DNA from: Burkholderiales bacterium
GTDB taxonomy: Bacteria > Pseudomonadota > Gammaproteobacteria > Burkholderiales > Burkholderiaceae_C
NCBI GenBank assembly: GCA_003963005.1
Contig: RXJW01000065.1
Span: forward strand, 1 to 64,000
Direction of reading: 5' to 3'
Length of the DNA: 64,000 nucleotides
Numbering within the stretch: position 1 is the stretch's first letter; the number at the start of each line of letters is the position of its first letter. The notes under the pieces are model-generated. The model worked only from the letters and a program-made list of their open reading frames with translations. It had not been told where the DNA came from and searched no databases. A program made the position numbers and the translations under genes. Below, one piece after another: positions 34,112 through 45,719 of this stretch.

Positions 34112-36181
34112 GTGAAGCTCGGCGGCGTCGACCTCCCCCTGCCGGACGTGCCGCGCCTGGGCCTGGCGGCCTTCCGCAACCGCATCGTCTTCCACCTCGT
34201 GTTCATCGCGCTGGCCCTGGCCACGCTGGCGCTCGCGGTCGCGCTGCTGAACGAGGAGCGCCAGCGCAACGCCCAGCGCTACGAGCAGACCTTCGCCAAA
34301 TCGCTGGCGGAAATCGTCGCGCAGCTGCGCCATCCCTCGGGCCAGCTCGCGCTGATGAACCCGGAGCCGTCGCAGGTGGATGCCGGCTGGGTGGCGCCGC
34401 TCGTGCTGCCCTTCGGTGCCATCGATTTCGACGACGCCACCAAGGCGCAGCGCGCGGTCGAGATGGCCGGCTGCTCGCTGCAGTACCCGGGCGGCGCGAG
34501 CCTGTGCGCGGCCGTGGGCAGCAATGCCTACGCGGGCGGCTTCGTCTACCTGGTGGCGAGCCTGGATGCGCCCCCGCTCGTGAGCCGCGAGCGCGGCGCG
34601 CTGGACCTGACCGGCCTGCACCGCGTGTCGCTGCAGCTGCAGCAGGGCGGCAGCACGCAGCACTGGCTGGCGCCCGTGGAGATGATCGACGCCCAGCGCG
34701 GCCAGCTGCCGGGCTTCGTGGTGGACGGCGACGACAACACCACCGCACTGCGCCCCAAGGCCCGCCCGCAGCGGGACTTCCGCGGCTGGGTCTGGCGCGA
34801 AGGGCCCTGCCTCACAGCCGGCGAGCCCTGCGCGCGGCGCACGACGGTGTCGATCCGGCTGCCGGTGGAGGCCTTCCGCGAGGCGCTGTTCCGCCCCGGT
34901 GGGCCGCAGTGGCCGCCGGCCGACCTCAGTCGCACGGGCCTGCGCCTTTCGCTGCTCGGGCCCGGCGGCAGCGTGCTGTTCGACAGTGCCACGCCCGGCG
35001 CGCAGCCGCCGCTGAGCCTCGCTCGACTGGCAGGCGCCCTGTCGCCGGGCGAGACGCTGCAGATCACCCGCGGCACGCATGTCGTCGCGCTGCTGCAGGG
35101 CGCCGAAGAGCCGAGCGCACTGCCGTCGCCGTGGCTGATGACGCTGATCGAGCAGCTGCCCGCGCCGGCCACGCCGCGCACGCTCGCCGCGCGCGACACC
35201 GTCACCACGCCGGGCGGCCGTTTCGACGTGGCCCTCACCGGCGACCTGCAAGGGCTGGACCGCAGCCTGAGCGCCAGTGCGGCGCGCCTGGCCTGGCCGG
35301 TGGGCGCGATGCTCGCCGCCATCGCGCTGGCCTGGCTGATCATCGAGATGGGCCTGATCCGCCGCGTCGCCGTGCTGACGAAACGCGCAGCGGCGCTGTC
35401 GCACCAGATGCAGCAGCCCGGCCGCGCGGAACTCGGCACGCTGGACGTTGCCGACCTGCGCGGGCGCGACGAGCTGGGCATCCTGGCCGGCAGCCTGGCC
35501 GACCTGCTGCAGCACGCGCGCGACGGCCTGCGCCGCGAGCAGCTGCGCGCCGAGCGCGAGCACGACCAGTGGCATGCGGTCGGGCACGAGATCATGTCGC
35601 CGCTGCAGTCGCTGATGCTGCTGCACGGCGACGACGCCGACCCGAGCCGCCGCTACGTGCAACGCATGCAGCAGGCGGTGAAGGTGCTGTACGGCCAGGC
35701 GTCGCCCAGCGAGGCGCTCGCCGCGGCGACGCTGGCCGTGGGCCGGCTGGACCTGGACGCCTTCCTGCGCCAGGTGGCCGCCAACGCGGTGTATGCCGAC
35801 CTGAAGGCGGTGGTCTACCTCCCGGCCGACCACGCGGTCTGGGTGCAGGCCGACGAGTACCCGCTGGAAGACGCGCTGACCCACGTGCTGACCAACGCCG
35901 ACCGCCACCGCACGCCCGGCACACCGATCACGCTCACGCTGCAGGCGACGACCGAGCTGGCCACGGTGGCCGTGCACAACCAGGGCGCGCCGATCGACGA
36001 GGCACTGTTGACACGCATCTTCGACTACGGTGTCAGCACCGCGGAGCCCGAAGACGGCCAGCGCCGCGGCCAGGGCCTGTTCGTGGCCAAGACCTATCTG
36101 GCCAAGATGGGCGGCAGCATCGCGGCCCGCAATGTGGCCGACGGCGTGGTGTTCGAGATCACGCTGCGCCGCGGCGCCTGA
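34112..36181 (+). CDS. Membrane-bound histidine kinase, partner of the adjacent regulator
   Basis: A 689-residue kinase with GTG start. TM1 about 25-45 (VFHLVFIALALATLALAVAL), a large periplasmic sensor of about 350 residues, TM2 about 395-415, a HAMP-like linker, then the phosphoacceptor His492 in AVGHEIMSPLQSL and an HATPase domain (N-box LTNADRHR; G1 degenerate as HNQGAPI; G2 RRGQGLFVAKTYL). The periplasmic part has Cys residues at QYPGGASLCAA and REGPCLTAGEPCARR. Follows the response regulator by 13 bp. Confidence 0.88.
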   Translation: MKLGGVDLPLPDVPRLGLAAFRNRIVFHLVFIALALATLALAVALLNEERQRNAQRYEQTFAKSLAEIVAQLRHPSGQLALMNPEPSQVDAGWVAPLVLPFGAIDFDDATKAQRAVEMAGCSLQYPGGASLCAAVGSNAYAGGFVYLVASLDAPPLVSRERGALDLTGLHRVSLQLQQGGSTQHWLAPVEMIDAQRGQLPGFVVDGDDNTTALRPKARPQRDFRGWVWREGPCLTAGEPCARRTTVSIRLPVEAFREALFRPGGPQWPPADLSRTGLRLSLLGPGGSVLFDSATPGAQPPLSLARLAGALSPGETLQITRGTHVVALLQGAEEPSALPSPWLMTLIEQLPAPATPRTLAARDTVTTPGGRFDVALTGDLQGLDRSLSASAARLAWPVGAMLAAIALAWLIIEMGLIRRVAVLTKRAAALSHQMQQPGRAELGTLDVADLRGRDELGILAGSLADLLQHARDGLRREQLRAEREHDQWHAVGHEIMSPLQSLMLLHGDDADPSRRYVQRMQQAVKVLYGQASPSEALAAATLAVGRLDLDAFLRQVAANAVYADLKAVVYLPADHAVWVQADEYPLEDALTHVLTNADRHRTPGTPITLTLQATTELATVAVHNQGAPIDEALLTRIFDYGVSTAEPEDGQRRGQGLFVAKTYLAKMGGSIAARNVADGVVFEITLRRGA

Positions 36182-36438
36182 GCGTCGGCCACCGGGCCGG
36201 CTCGGGCGGGCCGGCGCTGAATTCCCAACAGTGACCGCGCAGAAGTGCGCCGAAATCAACAGCCAGGTGACCGGAGGGCACATCGACGCCTGTCCCTCGT
36301 GCCGGTCCCGACCGGCGCGGCCCGCCGGACCCGCACGGGCACGGCACCTGCTTAGTGCCCCTGACCGATCGTCTTCTTCCTCGTCTTTTCAGGGCTCGGG
36401 CAGCGCCCTGGCTCTGTTGTCTTGCCCCTCGCATTTCA

Positions 36439-37740
36439 ATGAGCCCGCGTTCCCCCGACCTTCAGGCCGACCTCCAGCCCGACCCTCAGCCCGACCCCGC
36501 CGCGTCACGGCGCACTCGCCGCCTGCTCCCGCGCGTTCTCGTGCTGATCGCCGCCGTGGCCGGCGGCAGTGCCTGGTGGGCCTATGCGCAGCAACGCCCG
36601 CCCGCCACGGAGGGCGCCTCGGGGCCTGCCAGCGCTGCGGGTGCCGCGAGCAAGCCGCGCGGCAGCGGGCGTGTGCAGCCCGTCTCCGTCGCGACAGTCA
36701 GCCCGCGAGACATCCAGGTCCAGCTGAGTGCCATCGGCAACATCACGGCCGCCAACACGGCCGTCGTCAAGCCCAAGATCGAGGCCGAGTTGCGGCGCGT
36801 GCTGTTCAAGGAAGGGCAGTGGGTCAAGGCGGGCACGCTGCTGGCCGAGCTGGACGACCGCTCGCTGCAGATCGCGCTGGCGCAAGCCCAGGGCCAGCTC
36901 GCGCGCGACGAAGCCGTGCTCGCCAACGCCCAGGTCGACCTGGAACGCTTCCGCGACCTGCTGGCCAAGGATGCCATCGCCAAGCAGCAGGTCGACACCC
37001 AGGCCGCGCTCGTGCGCCAGTTGCAGGGCACGGTGCAGATCGACCAGGCCAGCGTGGGCAACGCGCGGCTGCTGCTGTCCTACACCCGCATCACGGCACC
37101 CATCGACGGCCGCGTCGGGCTGCGCCAGGTCGATCTGGGCAACGTCGTCAAGCCTGGCGACCCGAACGGCCTCGTCACACTGACGCAGGCCAAGCCGGTC
37201 AACGTCGTGTTCGCCGTGCCGGACACCCACCTGCAGGCGATCAACGAGCAGCTGGCCGCCGGCGCCCGCCTGCCGGTGGAAGCCTGGGATCGCGAGGGCC
37301 GGCAGCGGCTGGCGGTGGGGCAGCTGGGCAGCACCGACAACGCCATCGACATCGCCACCAGCACGATCAAGCTCAAGGCGGCCTTTCCCAACGACACGCT
37401 CGCGCTCTTTCCCAACCAGTTCGTCAATGTGCGCCTGCGGCTGAACCAGCTCACGGGCCAGCTCGCGGTGCCGGCGGCGGCACTGCTGCGTGATGGCCAG
37501 GGGAGCTTCGTCTACCGCGTCGGCGAGGACCGCACGGTCAGCGCGCGCCGCGTCACCGCGGGCGCCACGGACGGCGGCTGGGTGGCGGTGCAGGGAGACG
37601 TGAAGCTGGGCGACACGGTCGTGACGGACGGCGTCGACCGGCTGCGCGAGGGCGCCTCGGTGGAGGTCATCAAGCCCGCAGGCCGGGACGCCGGCGATGC
37701 GCCGGGCAAGGAAGGTGGCCGCCGGAAGCGCGACCGATGA
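36439..37740 (+). CDS. mdtA: RND efflux periplasmic adaptor, MdtA-type
   Basis: A 433-residue membrane-fusion protein. N-terminal anchor (about 28-46, [20 protein letters not shown]), lipoyl halves ([40 protein letters not shown]) flanking an alpha-hairpin, then beta-barrel and membrane-proximal domains. The region [18 protein letters not shown] matches MdtA. Start ATG 36439 precedes the anchor with a short Pro/Asp-rich lead. Its stop overlaps the first pump gene (ATGA). It bridges the inner-membrane pumps to the outer-membrane factor. Confidence 0.92.
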   Translation: MSPRSPDLQADLQPDPQPDPAASRRTRRLLPRVLVLIAAVAGGSAWWAYAQQRPPATEGASGPASAAGAASKPRGSGRVQPVSVATVSPRDIQVQLSAIGNITAANTAVVKPKIEAELRRVLFKEGQWVKAGTLLAELDDRSLQIALAQAQGQLARDEAVLANAQVDLERFRDLLAKDAIAKQQVDTQAALVRQLQGTVQIDQASVGNARLLLSYTRITAPIDGRVGLRQVDLGNVVKPGDPNGLVTLTQAKPVNVVFAVPDTHLQAINEQLAAGARLPVEAWDREGRQRLAVGQLGSTDNAIDIATSTIKLKAAFPNDTLALFPNQFVNVRLRLNQLTGQLAVPAAALLRDGQGSFVYRVGEDRTVSARRVTAGATDGGWVAVQGDVKLGDTVVTDGVDRLREGASVEVIKPAGRDAGDAPGKEGGRRKRDR

Positions 37741-40700
37741 ACCCGTCGCGCCCCTTCATCGAGCGCCCGGTCGCCACCGCACTGCTGATGCTGGCGGTGC
37801 TGCTGTCGGGGCTGCTGGCCTACCGCCTGCTGCCGGTGTCGGCGCTGCCGGAGGTGGACTACCCGACGATCCAGGTCACGGCGCTGTACCCCGGGGCCAG
37901 CCCGGAGGTCGTGGCCTCGTCCATCACGGCGCCGCTGGAGCGCCAGTTCGGGCAGATGCCGGGCCTCGCGCAACTCCGCTCCAGCAGCTCGGGGGGCGCT
38001 TCGTCGGTGACGCTGCGCTTCGGGCTGGAGGTGTCGCTGGACGTGGCGGAACAGCAGGTCCAGGCCGCCATCAATGCCGCGAGCAACCTGCTGCCCACCG
38101 ACCTGCCGATGCCGCCGGTGTACAACAAGGTGAACCCGGCCGATGCGCCGGTGCTGACCATCGCGGTGACATCGCCCTCGCTGCCCGTCATCAAGGTGCA
38201 CGATCTGGTCGAGAACCGCCTCGCGCAGAAGATCGCGCAGGTGCCCGGCGTCGGCCTCGTGGCCGTGGCCGGCGGGCGGCGACCGGCCGTGCGCATCCAG
38301 CTCAACCCCGGCGCGCTGGCCAGCATCGGCCTGTCGGCCGAAGATGTGCGCCAGCTCGTCAACAACGCCAACGTCAACCTCGCCAAGGGCAGCTTCGACG
38401 GCGTCGCGCGCGCTTCCATCATCGACGCCAACGACCAGTTGCGCAGCCCGCAGGACTACGCGGAACTCATCCTCGCCTACCGGGCCGGCAATCCGGTGCG
38501 CCTGCGGGATGTCGCCCGCATCGTGGAAGACGCCGAGAACCTGCGCCTGGGTGCCTGGGCCAGTGTCTGCGTGCAGGCCGACTGCACCGCGGTGCAGGCG
38601 CCGCGCACCCTGGTGCCCGGCGTCATCCTGAACGTGCAGCGCCAGCCGGGTGCCAACGTCATCGACACCGTGGACCGCGTGAAGGCCCTGCTGCCGGTGC
38701 TCAAGTCCACGCTGCCCGCCTCGGTGGACGTGAGCGTGCTGAGCGATCGGACGGTCACGGTGCGCGCGTCCGTCGCCTCGGTGCAGCACGAGTTGCTGGT
38801 GGCCATCGTGCTGGTGGTGCTGGTGATCTTCCTGTTCCTGCGCAACGCGCCGGCGACGCTGATCCCGGCCGTGGCCGTGCCGTTGTCGCTGGTGGGCACG
38901 CTGGGCGTGATGTACCTGCTCGGCTTCTCGCTGAACAACCTGACGCTGATGGCGCTGACGATCTCGACTGGCTTCGTCGTCGACGACGCGATCGTCATGG
39001 TCGAGAACATTGCCAGGCACCTGGACGAGGCAACCGCCCGGGGGGAAGACCGCCGGGGCCTGGCGCTGCGCGCCGCGCTGCGGGGCAGCCAGGAGATCGG
39101 CTTCACCATCATCTCGCTGACCTTCTCGCTGATCGCCGTGCTGATCCCGCTGCTGTTCATGGGCGATGTCGTGGGCCGGCTGTTCCACGAGTTCGCGATC
39201 ACGATGGCCGTGGCCATCCTGATCTCGGCGGTCGTGTCGCTGACGCTCACGCCGATGATGAGTGCGCGGCTGCTGCAGCCCGAACACGGCGTGCAGCACG
39301 GCCGCCTGTCCGCAGCGGTAGGCCGGGGCTTCGAGGCGCTGGTGGCCCTGTACGGTCGGGCACTGCAGCACACACTCGCCCGGCCGCGGCTCACGCTGGC
39401 CGGCTTCGGGCTGACGCTGGCGGCCACGGTGGGCCTGTACCTGTGGGTGCCCAAGGGCTTCTTCCCGCAGCAGGACACGGGTGCGCTCCAGGCCATCACG
39501 GAGGCGTCGCAGAGCATCTCCTACGCGGCCATGGCCGAGCAGCAGCAGCGGCTGGCGCAGCGTGTGCTGGCAGACCCGGACGTGGAGTCGGTGGCGTCCT
39601 TCATCGGCGTTGACGGCAGCAATGCCACGCTCAACACCGGCCGGCTGTTCATCAGCCTGAAGCCCCACGACCAGCGCGACGCCGACGCCCAGGCCGTGAT
39701 GGCGCGTCTCCAAGCGACCGCCCGCGAGCTGCCTGGCATCGCGCTGTACATGCAGGCCGTGCAGGACCTGAGCATCGAGGACCGGCTGTCCAAGACGCAG
39801 TTCCAGTTCAGCCTGAGCTCGCCGGAGGCCGCCGAACTCGTGCAGGCCAACGCGCAACTGCTGGAGCGGCTGCGGGTGCTGCCGCAGCTGCGCGACGTGT
39901 CGAGCGACCTGCAGCAGAACGCGCTGCAGGCCTTCGTCGAGATCGACCGGGATGCCGCCGGCCGCCTGGGCGTGAGCGTGGCGGCCATCGACGCCGCGCT
40001 CTACAACGCGTACGGCCAGCGGCTGGTGTCGACGATCTACACGCAGTCCGCGCAGTACCGGGTCGTGCTGGAGACGGACCCGGCATTGCGCGCCCCCGGC
40101 GGCGACACCCTGACCCTGGACGGCCTTTACGTCACCGCCGCCAATGGCAGCACCGTGCCGCTGGCCTCGGTGGCACGGCTCAGCGAGCGCCCGACGGCCC
40201 TCGTGCTGAACCGGCTGGCACAGTTCCCGGCCGCGACGATCAGCTTCAACCTTGCGCCCGGCCTGGCACTCGGTGAGGCGGTGGAAGCCATCCGCGCCGA
40301 GCTGGCGTCGCTGAACCTGCCCGCCACCGTGCAGACCCGGTTCCAGGGCGCCGCCCTGGCCTTCGAGGCCTCGCTGCGCAACACCCTGCTGCTGATCCTG
40401 GCCGCCGTCGTCACGATGTACATCGTGCTGGGCGTGCTGTACGAAAGCACCATCCACCCGCTCACCATCCTGTCCACGCTGCCGTCGGCGGGCGTCGGGG
40501 CCCTGCTGGCCCTGAAGGTGGCGCACCTGGAGCTCGGCCTGATCGCGGTGATCGGCATCGTGCTGCTGATCGGCATCGTCAAGAAGAACGCGATCATGAT
40601 GATCGACTTCGCGCTGGAGGCGCAGCGCACGCAGGGCCTGGCGGCGCGCGAGGCCATCTACCAGGCCGGCCTGCTGCGCTTCCGGCCCATCCTGATGACG

Positions 40701-40904
40701 ACGCTGGCCGCGCTGCTCGGTGCGCTGCCGATGATGCTCGGCTCGGGCGTGGGCTCGGAGCTGCGCCATCCGCTGGGCGTGACGATGGTGGGTGGCCTGA
40801 TCGTCAGCCAGTTGCTCACGCTGTTCACGACGCCGGTCATCTACCTGCAGTTCGACGCCTGGTTCAGCCGTCGCGCGGCCGTGGCCGACGAGGCCGCGGC
40901 ATGA
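37737..40904 (+). CDS. mdtB: RND multidrug efflux pump subunit, MdtB-type
   Basis: A 1055-residue HAE1-type proton-driven inner-membrane pump. It starts [20 protein letters not shown]. The proton-relay residues are present: DD in [12 protein letters not shown] (TM4) and Lys in [11 protein letters not shown] (TM10). In the first porter region an extra stretch, [18 protein letters not shown], with two Cys five residues apart, appears to be inserted relative to MdtB as I recall it. The gene overlaps both neighbours by ATGA junctions. In enterobacteria MdtB and MdtC form a heterotrimer exporting bile salts, novobiocin and similar compounds. Confidence 0.93.
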   Translation: MNPSRPFIERPVATALLMLAVLLSGLLAYRLLPVSALPEVDYPTIQVTALYPGASPEVVASSITAPLERQFGQMPGLAQLRSSSSGGASSVTLRFGLEVSLDVAEQQVQAAINAASNLLPTDLPMPPVYNKVNPADAPVLTIAVTSPSLPVIKVHDLVENRLAQKIAQVPGVGLVAVAGGRRPAVRIQLNPGALASIGLSAEDVRQLVNNANVNLAKGSFDGVARASIIDANDQLRSPQDYAELILAYRAGNPVRLRDVARIVEDAENLRLGAWASVCVQADCTAVQAPRTLVPGVILNVQRQPGANVIDTVDRVKALLPVLKSTLPASVDVSVLSDRTVTVRASVASVQHELLVAIVLVVLVIFLFLRNAPATLIPAVAVPLSLVGTLGVMYLLGFSLNNLTLMALTISTGFVVDDAIVMVENIARHLDEATARGEDRRGLALRAALRGSQEIGFTIISLTFSLIAVLIPLLFMGDVVGRLFHEFAITMAVAILISAVVSLTLTPMMSARLLQPEHGVQHGRLSAAVGRGFEALVALYGRALQHTLARPRLTLAGFGLTLAATVGLYLWVPKGFFPQQDTGALQAITEASQSISYAAMAEQQQRLAQRVLADPDVESVASFIGVDGSNATLNTGRLFISLKPHDQRDADAQAVMARLQATARELPGIALYMQAVQDLSIEDRLSKTQFQFSLSSPEAAELVQANAQLLERLRVLPQLRDVSSDLQQNALQAFVEIDRDAAGRLGVSVAAIDAALYNAYGQRLVSTIYTQSAQYRVVLETDPALRAPGGDTLTLDGLYVTAANGSTVPLASVARLSERPTALVLNRLAQFPAATISFNLAPGLALGEAVEAIRAELASLNLPATVQTRFQGAALAFEASLRNTLLLILAAVVTMYIVLGVLYESTIHPLTILSTLPSAGVGALLALKVAHLELGLIAVIGIVLLIGIVKKNAIMMIDFALEAQRTQGLAAREAIYQAGLLRFRPILMTTLAALLGALPMMLGSGVGSELRHPLGVTMVGGLIVSQLLTLFTTPVIYLQFDAWFSRRAAVADEAAA

Positions 40905-43900
40905 ACGTCAGCGCGCCCTTCATCCGCCGGCCGGTCGCGACCAGCCTGCTGACGATCGGCCTGCTGCTGCTGGGCGCGCTCGCCTACCTGCTGCTGCCGG
41001 TCGCGCCGCTGCCGGAGGTGGATTCGCCCACGATCTCGGTCTCGGCCAACCTGCCCGGCGCCAGCGCCGAGACCATGGCTGCCACCGTGGCCACGCCGCT
41101 GGAGCGGGCCCTGGGCAGCATTGCCGGCATCACCGAGATGACCTCCAGCTCGCAGCAGGGCAGCACCCGCGTCACGCTGCAGTTCGACCTGAGCCGCAGC
41201 ATCGACACCGCCGCACGCCAGGTGCAGGCCGCCCTCAACGCCGCGCGCCCGCTGCTGCCCTCGGGGCTGCCGAGCAACCCGACCTACCGCAAGGTCAACC
41301 CGTCGGACCCGCCGATGATGATCCTGGCCCTGCGTTCCGACCGCGTGCCCGTCAGGCAGCTGTTCGACCGGGCGTCCACGGTGATGGCCCAGCGCATCGC
41401 CCAGGTGCGTGGCGTGGGCGACGTGACGGTGTCCGGCGGGTCGCTGCCGGCGGTGCGGGTGTCGGTGGACCCGAACAAGCTCGCGGCGCAGGGGCTGTCG
41501 CTGGAGCAGGTACGCCAGGCCGTGGTGGCCAACAACGCCAACCGGCCCAAGGGGGCGTTCGAGGATGCCAGCGGCCGGCAGTGGCAGGTCACGGCCAACG
41601 ACCAGGCCGATACGGCCGCGCATTACGCGCCGCTGGTGCTGAAGGCGCGCGAGGGCAGCGTGCTGCGGCTGCAAGACGTCGCCGACGTGAGCGATGCGAT
41701 GCAGGACGTGCGCGCCTACGGCCTGGCCGACGGCGAGCAGGCGGTCATCATCCGCGTGCAGAAGGCGCCGGCGGCCAACATCATCCAGACCGTGGACGGG
41801 GTCATGGCGCTGCTGCCGCAGATGCGCGCCAGCCTGCCGCCCGGTGCCCGGCTGGACGTGGTGATGGAACGCACGCAGACCATCCGGGCCTCGCTGCGCG
41901 ACGTGCAGATCACGCTGGTGGTGTCGGTGCTGCTGGTGATCGTGGTCGTCTACGCCTTCCTGCGCCGGTTGCGGGCCACGCTCGTGCCGGCCATCGTCGT
42001 GCCGGCCTCGCTGGCCGGCACGGTGGCGGTGATGTACCTGCTGGGCTTCAGCCTGGACAACCTCTCGCTGATGGCGCTCACGGTGGCCGCAGGCTTCCTG
42101 GTGGACGACGCGATCGTCGTGATGGAGAACATCAACCGCCACCTGGAGCGCGGCAAGACGGCGCTGCAGGCGGCGCTGGACGGCTCGCGCGAGATCGGCT
42201 TCACGGTGCTGTCGATCAGCCTCGCCCTGCTCGCGGCCTTCATCCCCATCCTCTACATGGGCGGCTACGTGGGCCGGCTGTTCCGTGAGTTCGCCGTCGT
42301 GCTGGCGGTGGCCATCCTCGTGTCGATGGTGGTGTCGCTCACGGCCACGCCCATGCTGGCGGCACGGCTGATGCAGGCCCAGGCGCGCGAAACCGCCGGG
42401 CGTGGCAGGCGCTGGGCGCGCGGGGCCCTGCGCGCCTACCGCCGCAGCCTGCGCTGGACACTGCGCCACCAGCCCGTGGCACTGGCCGCTCTGGCCGGTG
42501 TCGTGTCGCTCAACGCCTGGCTCTACACCACCCTCCCGAAGGGCTTCTTTCCGCAACAGGACGTCGGCCGGCTGATCGGCGGCATCAACGCCGACCAGGG
42601 CAGCTCCTTCCAGGCCATCAAGGCCAAGATGGAGGCCTACATGGAGATCCTGCGGACCGACCCCGCCGTGGCGCACGTGACGATGGCCACCGGCGGCGGG
42701 CAGAGCGGCTCGCAGGTCTTCCTGGCGCTGAAGCCGCGTTCGGAGCGCGGTGACGACCCGTCGCCCGAGAACGTCACCGATCGCCTGCGCCCCCGGCTGG
42801 CCAAGATCCCGGGCGCGTCGCTGTTCCTGCGCACGGGCTCCGACATCCGCGTGGGCGGCCGCCAGTCCGACGCCGAGTACCAGTTCACGCTGCAGTCCGA
42901 CGACCTGCGCGAGCTGTCGGTGTGGGAGCCGCGCATCCGCCGCGCGATGAGCGAGCTCAAGGAGATCACCGACGTCTCCGGCGATCGCCAAGACCGCGGC
43001 CCGCAGACCAGCCTTGTCGTCGACCGCGATGCGCTGGCCCGCCACGGCCTGACGATGCGCGACGTCAGCACCACGCTGGGCAATGCCTTCGGCCAGCGCC
43101 AGGTCAGCGTCATCTACAACCCGCAGAACCAGTACCGCGTCGTGCTGGAGTTGCGGCCCGAGTACCTGCAAAGTGCCGAGGCGCTGCAGAACCTGTTCCT
43201 GACGGCGCGCGGCGGCGCGCAGGTGCCGCTGGCCTCGCTGGCGCGCATCGAGCCCACGCTCGCGCCGCTGGCGGTGGCGCACGACAAGGGCACGCCGGCC
43301 ACCACGCTCAGCTTCAACCTCACCACCGGCGTGTCGCTGTCGCAGGCCACCGATGCGATCGATGCGGCCGTCGCGCGGCTGGGCGTGCCGGTGTCGGTGC
43401 GCGGCGTCTACAGCGGCACCGCCAACGCGTTCAAGGACCTGGCGGCCAACCAGTCCCTGCTGCTGCTGGCCGCCGTGGTGACCATCTACATCCTGCTCGG
43501 CGTGCTGTACGAGAGCCTGCTGCACCCGCTCACCATCCTGTCGACGCTGCCGTCAGCGGCACTGGGCGCGCTGCTGGCCCTGTGGGCGCTTGACAAGGAG
43601 TTCTCGCTGATCGCGCTGGTCGGCGTGGTGCTGCTGATCGGCATCGTCATGAAGAACGCCATCATGATGATCGACTTCGCACTCGCACGGCAGCAGCGCG
43701 CCGCCGAGCGCGGCCGTCAGCTCGCGGCCTCGGCGGCCATCTACCGCGCGGCCTCGCTGCGCCTGCGGCCCATCCTGATGACGACGCTGGCGGCCTTCTT
43801 CGGCGCACTGCCCCTGGTGGCCGGCATGGGCACGGGCTCGGAGATCCGGCAGCCGCTGGGCATCACCGTGGCCGGTGGCCTGGTCTTGAGCCAGGTGCTG

Positions 43901-44014
43901 ACGCTTTACACGACGCCCGTCGTCTTCCTCGCGCTGGACCGCTTGCGCCGCCTGTGGCCGGGGCAGCGCGCACGCCCCGCGGCCCTTCCCACCGCCTTGC
44001 GGACCCTTGCCTGA
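40901..44014 (+). CDS. mdtC: RND multidrug efflux pump subunit, MdtC-type
   Basis: A 1037-residue HAE1-type pump, second of the pair. Starts [20 protein letters not shown]. Proton relay: DD in [17 protein letters not shown] and Lys in [11 protein letters not shown]. Porter region [20 protein letters not shown] is MdtC-like. ATGA overlap with mdtB upstream; the outer-membrane factor begins 7 bp after its stop. Two adjacent, non-identical RND genes strongly support an MdtBC-type heteromeric pump. Confidence 0.93.
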   Translation: MNVSAPFIRRPVATSLLTIGLLLLGALAYLLLPVAPLPEVDSPTISVSANLPGASAETMAATVATPLERALGSIAGITEMTSSSQQGSTRVTLQFDLSRSIDTAARQVQAALNAARPLLPSGLPSNPTYRKVNPSDPPMMILALRSDRVPVRQLFDRASTVMAQRIAQVRGVGDVTVSGGSLPAVRVSVDPNKLAAQGLSLEQVRQAVVANNANRPKGAFEDASGRQWQVTANDQADTAAHYAPLVLKAREGSVLRLQDVADVSDAMQDVRAYGLADGEQAVIIRVQKAPAANIIQTVDGVMALLPQMRASLPPGARLDVVMERTQTIRASLRDVQITLVVSVLLVIVVVYAFLRRLRATLVPAIVVPASLAGTVAVMYLLGFSLDNLSLMALTVAAGFLVDDAIVVMENINRHLERGKTALQAALDGSREIGFTVLSISLALLAAFIPILYMGGYVGRLFREFAVVLAVAILVSMVVSLTATPMLAARLMQAQARETAGRGRRWARGALRAYRRSLRWTLRHQPVALAALAGVVSLNAWLYTTLPKGFFPQQDVGRLIGGINADQGSSFQAIKAKMEAYMEILRTDPAVAHVTMATGGGQSGSQVFLALKPRSERGDDPSPENVTDRLRPRLAKIPGASLFLRTGSDIRVGGRQSDAEYQFTLQSDDLRELSVWEPRIRRAMSELKEITDVSGDRQDRGPQTSLVVDRDALARHGLTMRDVSTTLGNAFGQRQVSVIYNPQNQYRVVLELRPEYLQSAEALQNLFLTARGGAQVPLASLARIEPTLAPLAVAHDKGTPATTLSFNLTTGVSLSQATDAIDAAVARLGVPVSVRGVYSGTANAFKDLAANQSLLLLAAVVTIYILLGVLYESLLHPLTILSTLPSAALGALLALWALDKEFSLIALVGVVLLIGIVMKNAIMMIDFALARQQRAAERGRQLAASAAIYRAASLRLRPILMTTLAAFFGALPLVAGMGTGSEIRQPLGITVAGGLVLSQVLTLYTTPVVFLALDRLRRLWPGQRARPAALPTALRTLA

Positions 44015-44021
44015 CTGCCTG

Positions 44022-45419
44022 ATGCCGTTCTTCCGCCCCCGCCTGTCGTTCCCGCCTGCCGGTCTCGTGCTGGCGCTGAGCCTGTCCGGCTGTGCGGCCC
44101 CGACGTCGCTGCCCCTGCCAGCGCCCGTCGCCCCCGCCGTGTTCAGGAACGCCAGCACCACGGCCGCCCCGGGCGCGAAGGTGCCCGACGCCTGGTGGCA
44201 ACTCTTCCAGGACCCCGTGCTGGACGACCTGCAAGCGCGGCTGCTGGCCGGCAACGAAGACGTGCGCAGCGCCGTCGGCCGGCTGGACGCCGCGCGTGCG
44301 GCGCTCGGGACCTTGCGGGCCGCCGAGCAGCCCGCGCTGGGTGTGACCGCCAGCGCCACACGGGGCGATGCCGGCGCCACCAGCGCGCCCCAGACCACCC
44401 TGCGGGCCGACCTGGCGGCGAGCTGGGAGCCGGACCTCTGGGGCCGTCTGCGGGCCGCCACCGACGCGGGTGCCGCCCGGCTGCAGGCCAGCGAGGCGGA
44501 CCTGGCCGCGCTGCAGCTCGCCGCCCAGGCCGCCCTCGTGCAGAGCTACGTGGACCTGCGCACGGCGGAAGCGCAGCAGGCGCTGCTGGCTCGCAGCATC
44601 GAGGCCTACCAGCGCTCGCTGACCCTCACGCGCGACCGGTACACCGGCGGCGTGGTCTCGGTGGCCGACGTGCTGCAGGCCGAGACGCAGTTGCGCACCG
44701 CCCAGGTCCAGGCGCTGGAGGCGGCGAACGCGCGGGCGCTTGCCGAGCACGCCATCGCCGTGCTGCTGGGCGCCGCCCCTGGCAGCCTCGCGCTCGGCAC
44801 CTCGGCCCGCCTGCCTGCGGCGCCGCCGGTGCCCGAGCTCCTGCCCGGGGCCTTGCTGCAGCGCCGGCCCGACGTGCGGGCGGCGGAGCGCCGCGTGGCG
44901 GCGGCGCAGGCGCAGTTCGGTGCCGTCGAGGCGGCGTTCTTTCCGAGCTTCACGCTCAGCGCCAGCACCGGCACGCGCGCCAGCCGGCTGGGCAGCCTGT
45001 TCGAGGCGCCGTCACTCGTGTGGTCCCTGGGCCCCGCGCTCGCGCAGAAGCTGCTCGACGGCGGCGCGCGCACCGCGGCCAGCGCCCAGGCGCGTGCCGA
45101 GGCCGAGCAGGCCGGCTCCGCCTACCGCAAGACCGTGCTGCTCGCGCTGCAGGAGGTGGAAGACCGGCTGCTGCTGGCGCGCCAATTGCAGGCCGAGCTG
45201 CAGTTGCAGGCCCAGGGGCTGGACGCCGCGCGCCGGCTGCTGGACATCACGCAGGAGCAGTACCGCGTGGGCACCGTCAGCTACCTCAACGTCGTGACGG
45301 CGCAGACCGCGGTGCTGGCCAGCGAGCGCAACCTGCTGGACCTGCAGGCGCGGCAGCTCGGCGCGGTCAATGTGCTGTTGAAGAACGTGGCCGGGCGCTG
45401 GCCGGCCGCGGCCCCCTGA
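44022..45419 (+). CDS. Outer-membrane efflux lipoprotein (NodT/OprM family)
   Basis: A 465-residue TolC-like factor with a lipobox LSLSGCAAP near residue 25. Two repeats of the OEP domain are visible (VPDAWWQLFQDPVLDDLQAR; GALLQRRPDVRAAERRVAAA), and the conserved SYLNVVTAQT-type motif (VSYLNVVTAQTAVLASERN) is close to the C-terminus. I use ATG 44022 rather than a TTG at 44007. Last gene of the efflux operon; it would provide the outer-membrane channel for the MdtABC-type pump. Confidence 0.92.
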   Translation: MPFFRPRLSFPPAGLVLALSLSGCAAPTSLPLPAPVAPAVFRNASTTAAPGAKVPDAWWQLFQDPVLDDLQARLLAGNEDVRSAVGRLDAARAALGTLRAAEQPALGVTASATRGDAGATSAPQTTLRADLAASWEPDLWGRLRAATDAGAARLQASEADLAALQLAAQAALVQSYVDLRTAEAQQALLARSIEAYQRSLTLTRDRYTGGVVSVADVLQAETQLRTAQVQALEAANARALAEHAIAVLLGAAPGSLALGTSARLPAAPPVPELLPGALLQRRPDVRAAERRVAAAQAQFGAVEAAFFPSFTLSASTGTRASRLGSLFEAPSLVWSLGPALAQKLLDGGARTAASAQARAEAEQAGSAYRKTVLLALQEVEDRLLLARQLQAELQLQAQGLDAARRLLDITQEQYRVGTVSYLNVVTAQTAVLASERNLLDLQARQLGAVNVLLKNVAGRWPAAAP

Positions 45420-45428
45420 CCGCCGCGT

Positions 45429-45690
45429 TCAGCGCCGGATGACCGCGTACTGCGCCTCCCCCTCGCGCTGGTAGAGCAGGTTCAGCGGCGCCCGCCGGTC
45501 GGTGTGCACGAGCAGCAGTTCCAGCTGCCGCAGGCTGCCCAGGTCGGTATCGCCCAGGGCCAGCAGCACGTCGCCTTCACGCAGGCCTGCACGGGCGGCG
45601 GCGCCGCTGGCGGCAGTCACGCGCAGGCCTTGGCGCACCCGCAGTGATTCGCGCTCGGCGGTGTCCAGTTCGGCCAGCTGGAGGCCCCCA
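45429..45690 (-). pseudogene. 3' remnant of a Deg-type (HtrA) protease: PDZ2 fragment
   Basis: A frame on the minus strand encodes only the last PDZ domain of a DegP/DegQ-like protease: GGLQLAELDTAERESLRVRQ, then GLRVTAASGAAARAGLREGD, VLLALGDTDLGSLRQLELLL and a normal C-terminus YAVIRR. The protease domain and first PDZ are missing: family similarity ends near 45690, where the sequence turns into another gene fragment on the opposite strand. No plausible start with ribosome site. A decayed remnant, probably not expressed as a functional protein. Confidence 0.75.
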
Positions 45691-45719
45691 CGGCGCCGGC
45701 GGCGCCCCTGCCGGGCGCA

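Noticed and set aside
37512..43525. Very long open frames antisense to the two RND pump genes
   Set aside because: They are His/Gln/Arg-rich shadows of high-GC coding sequence, not proteins.
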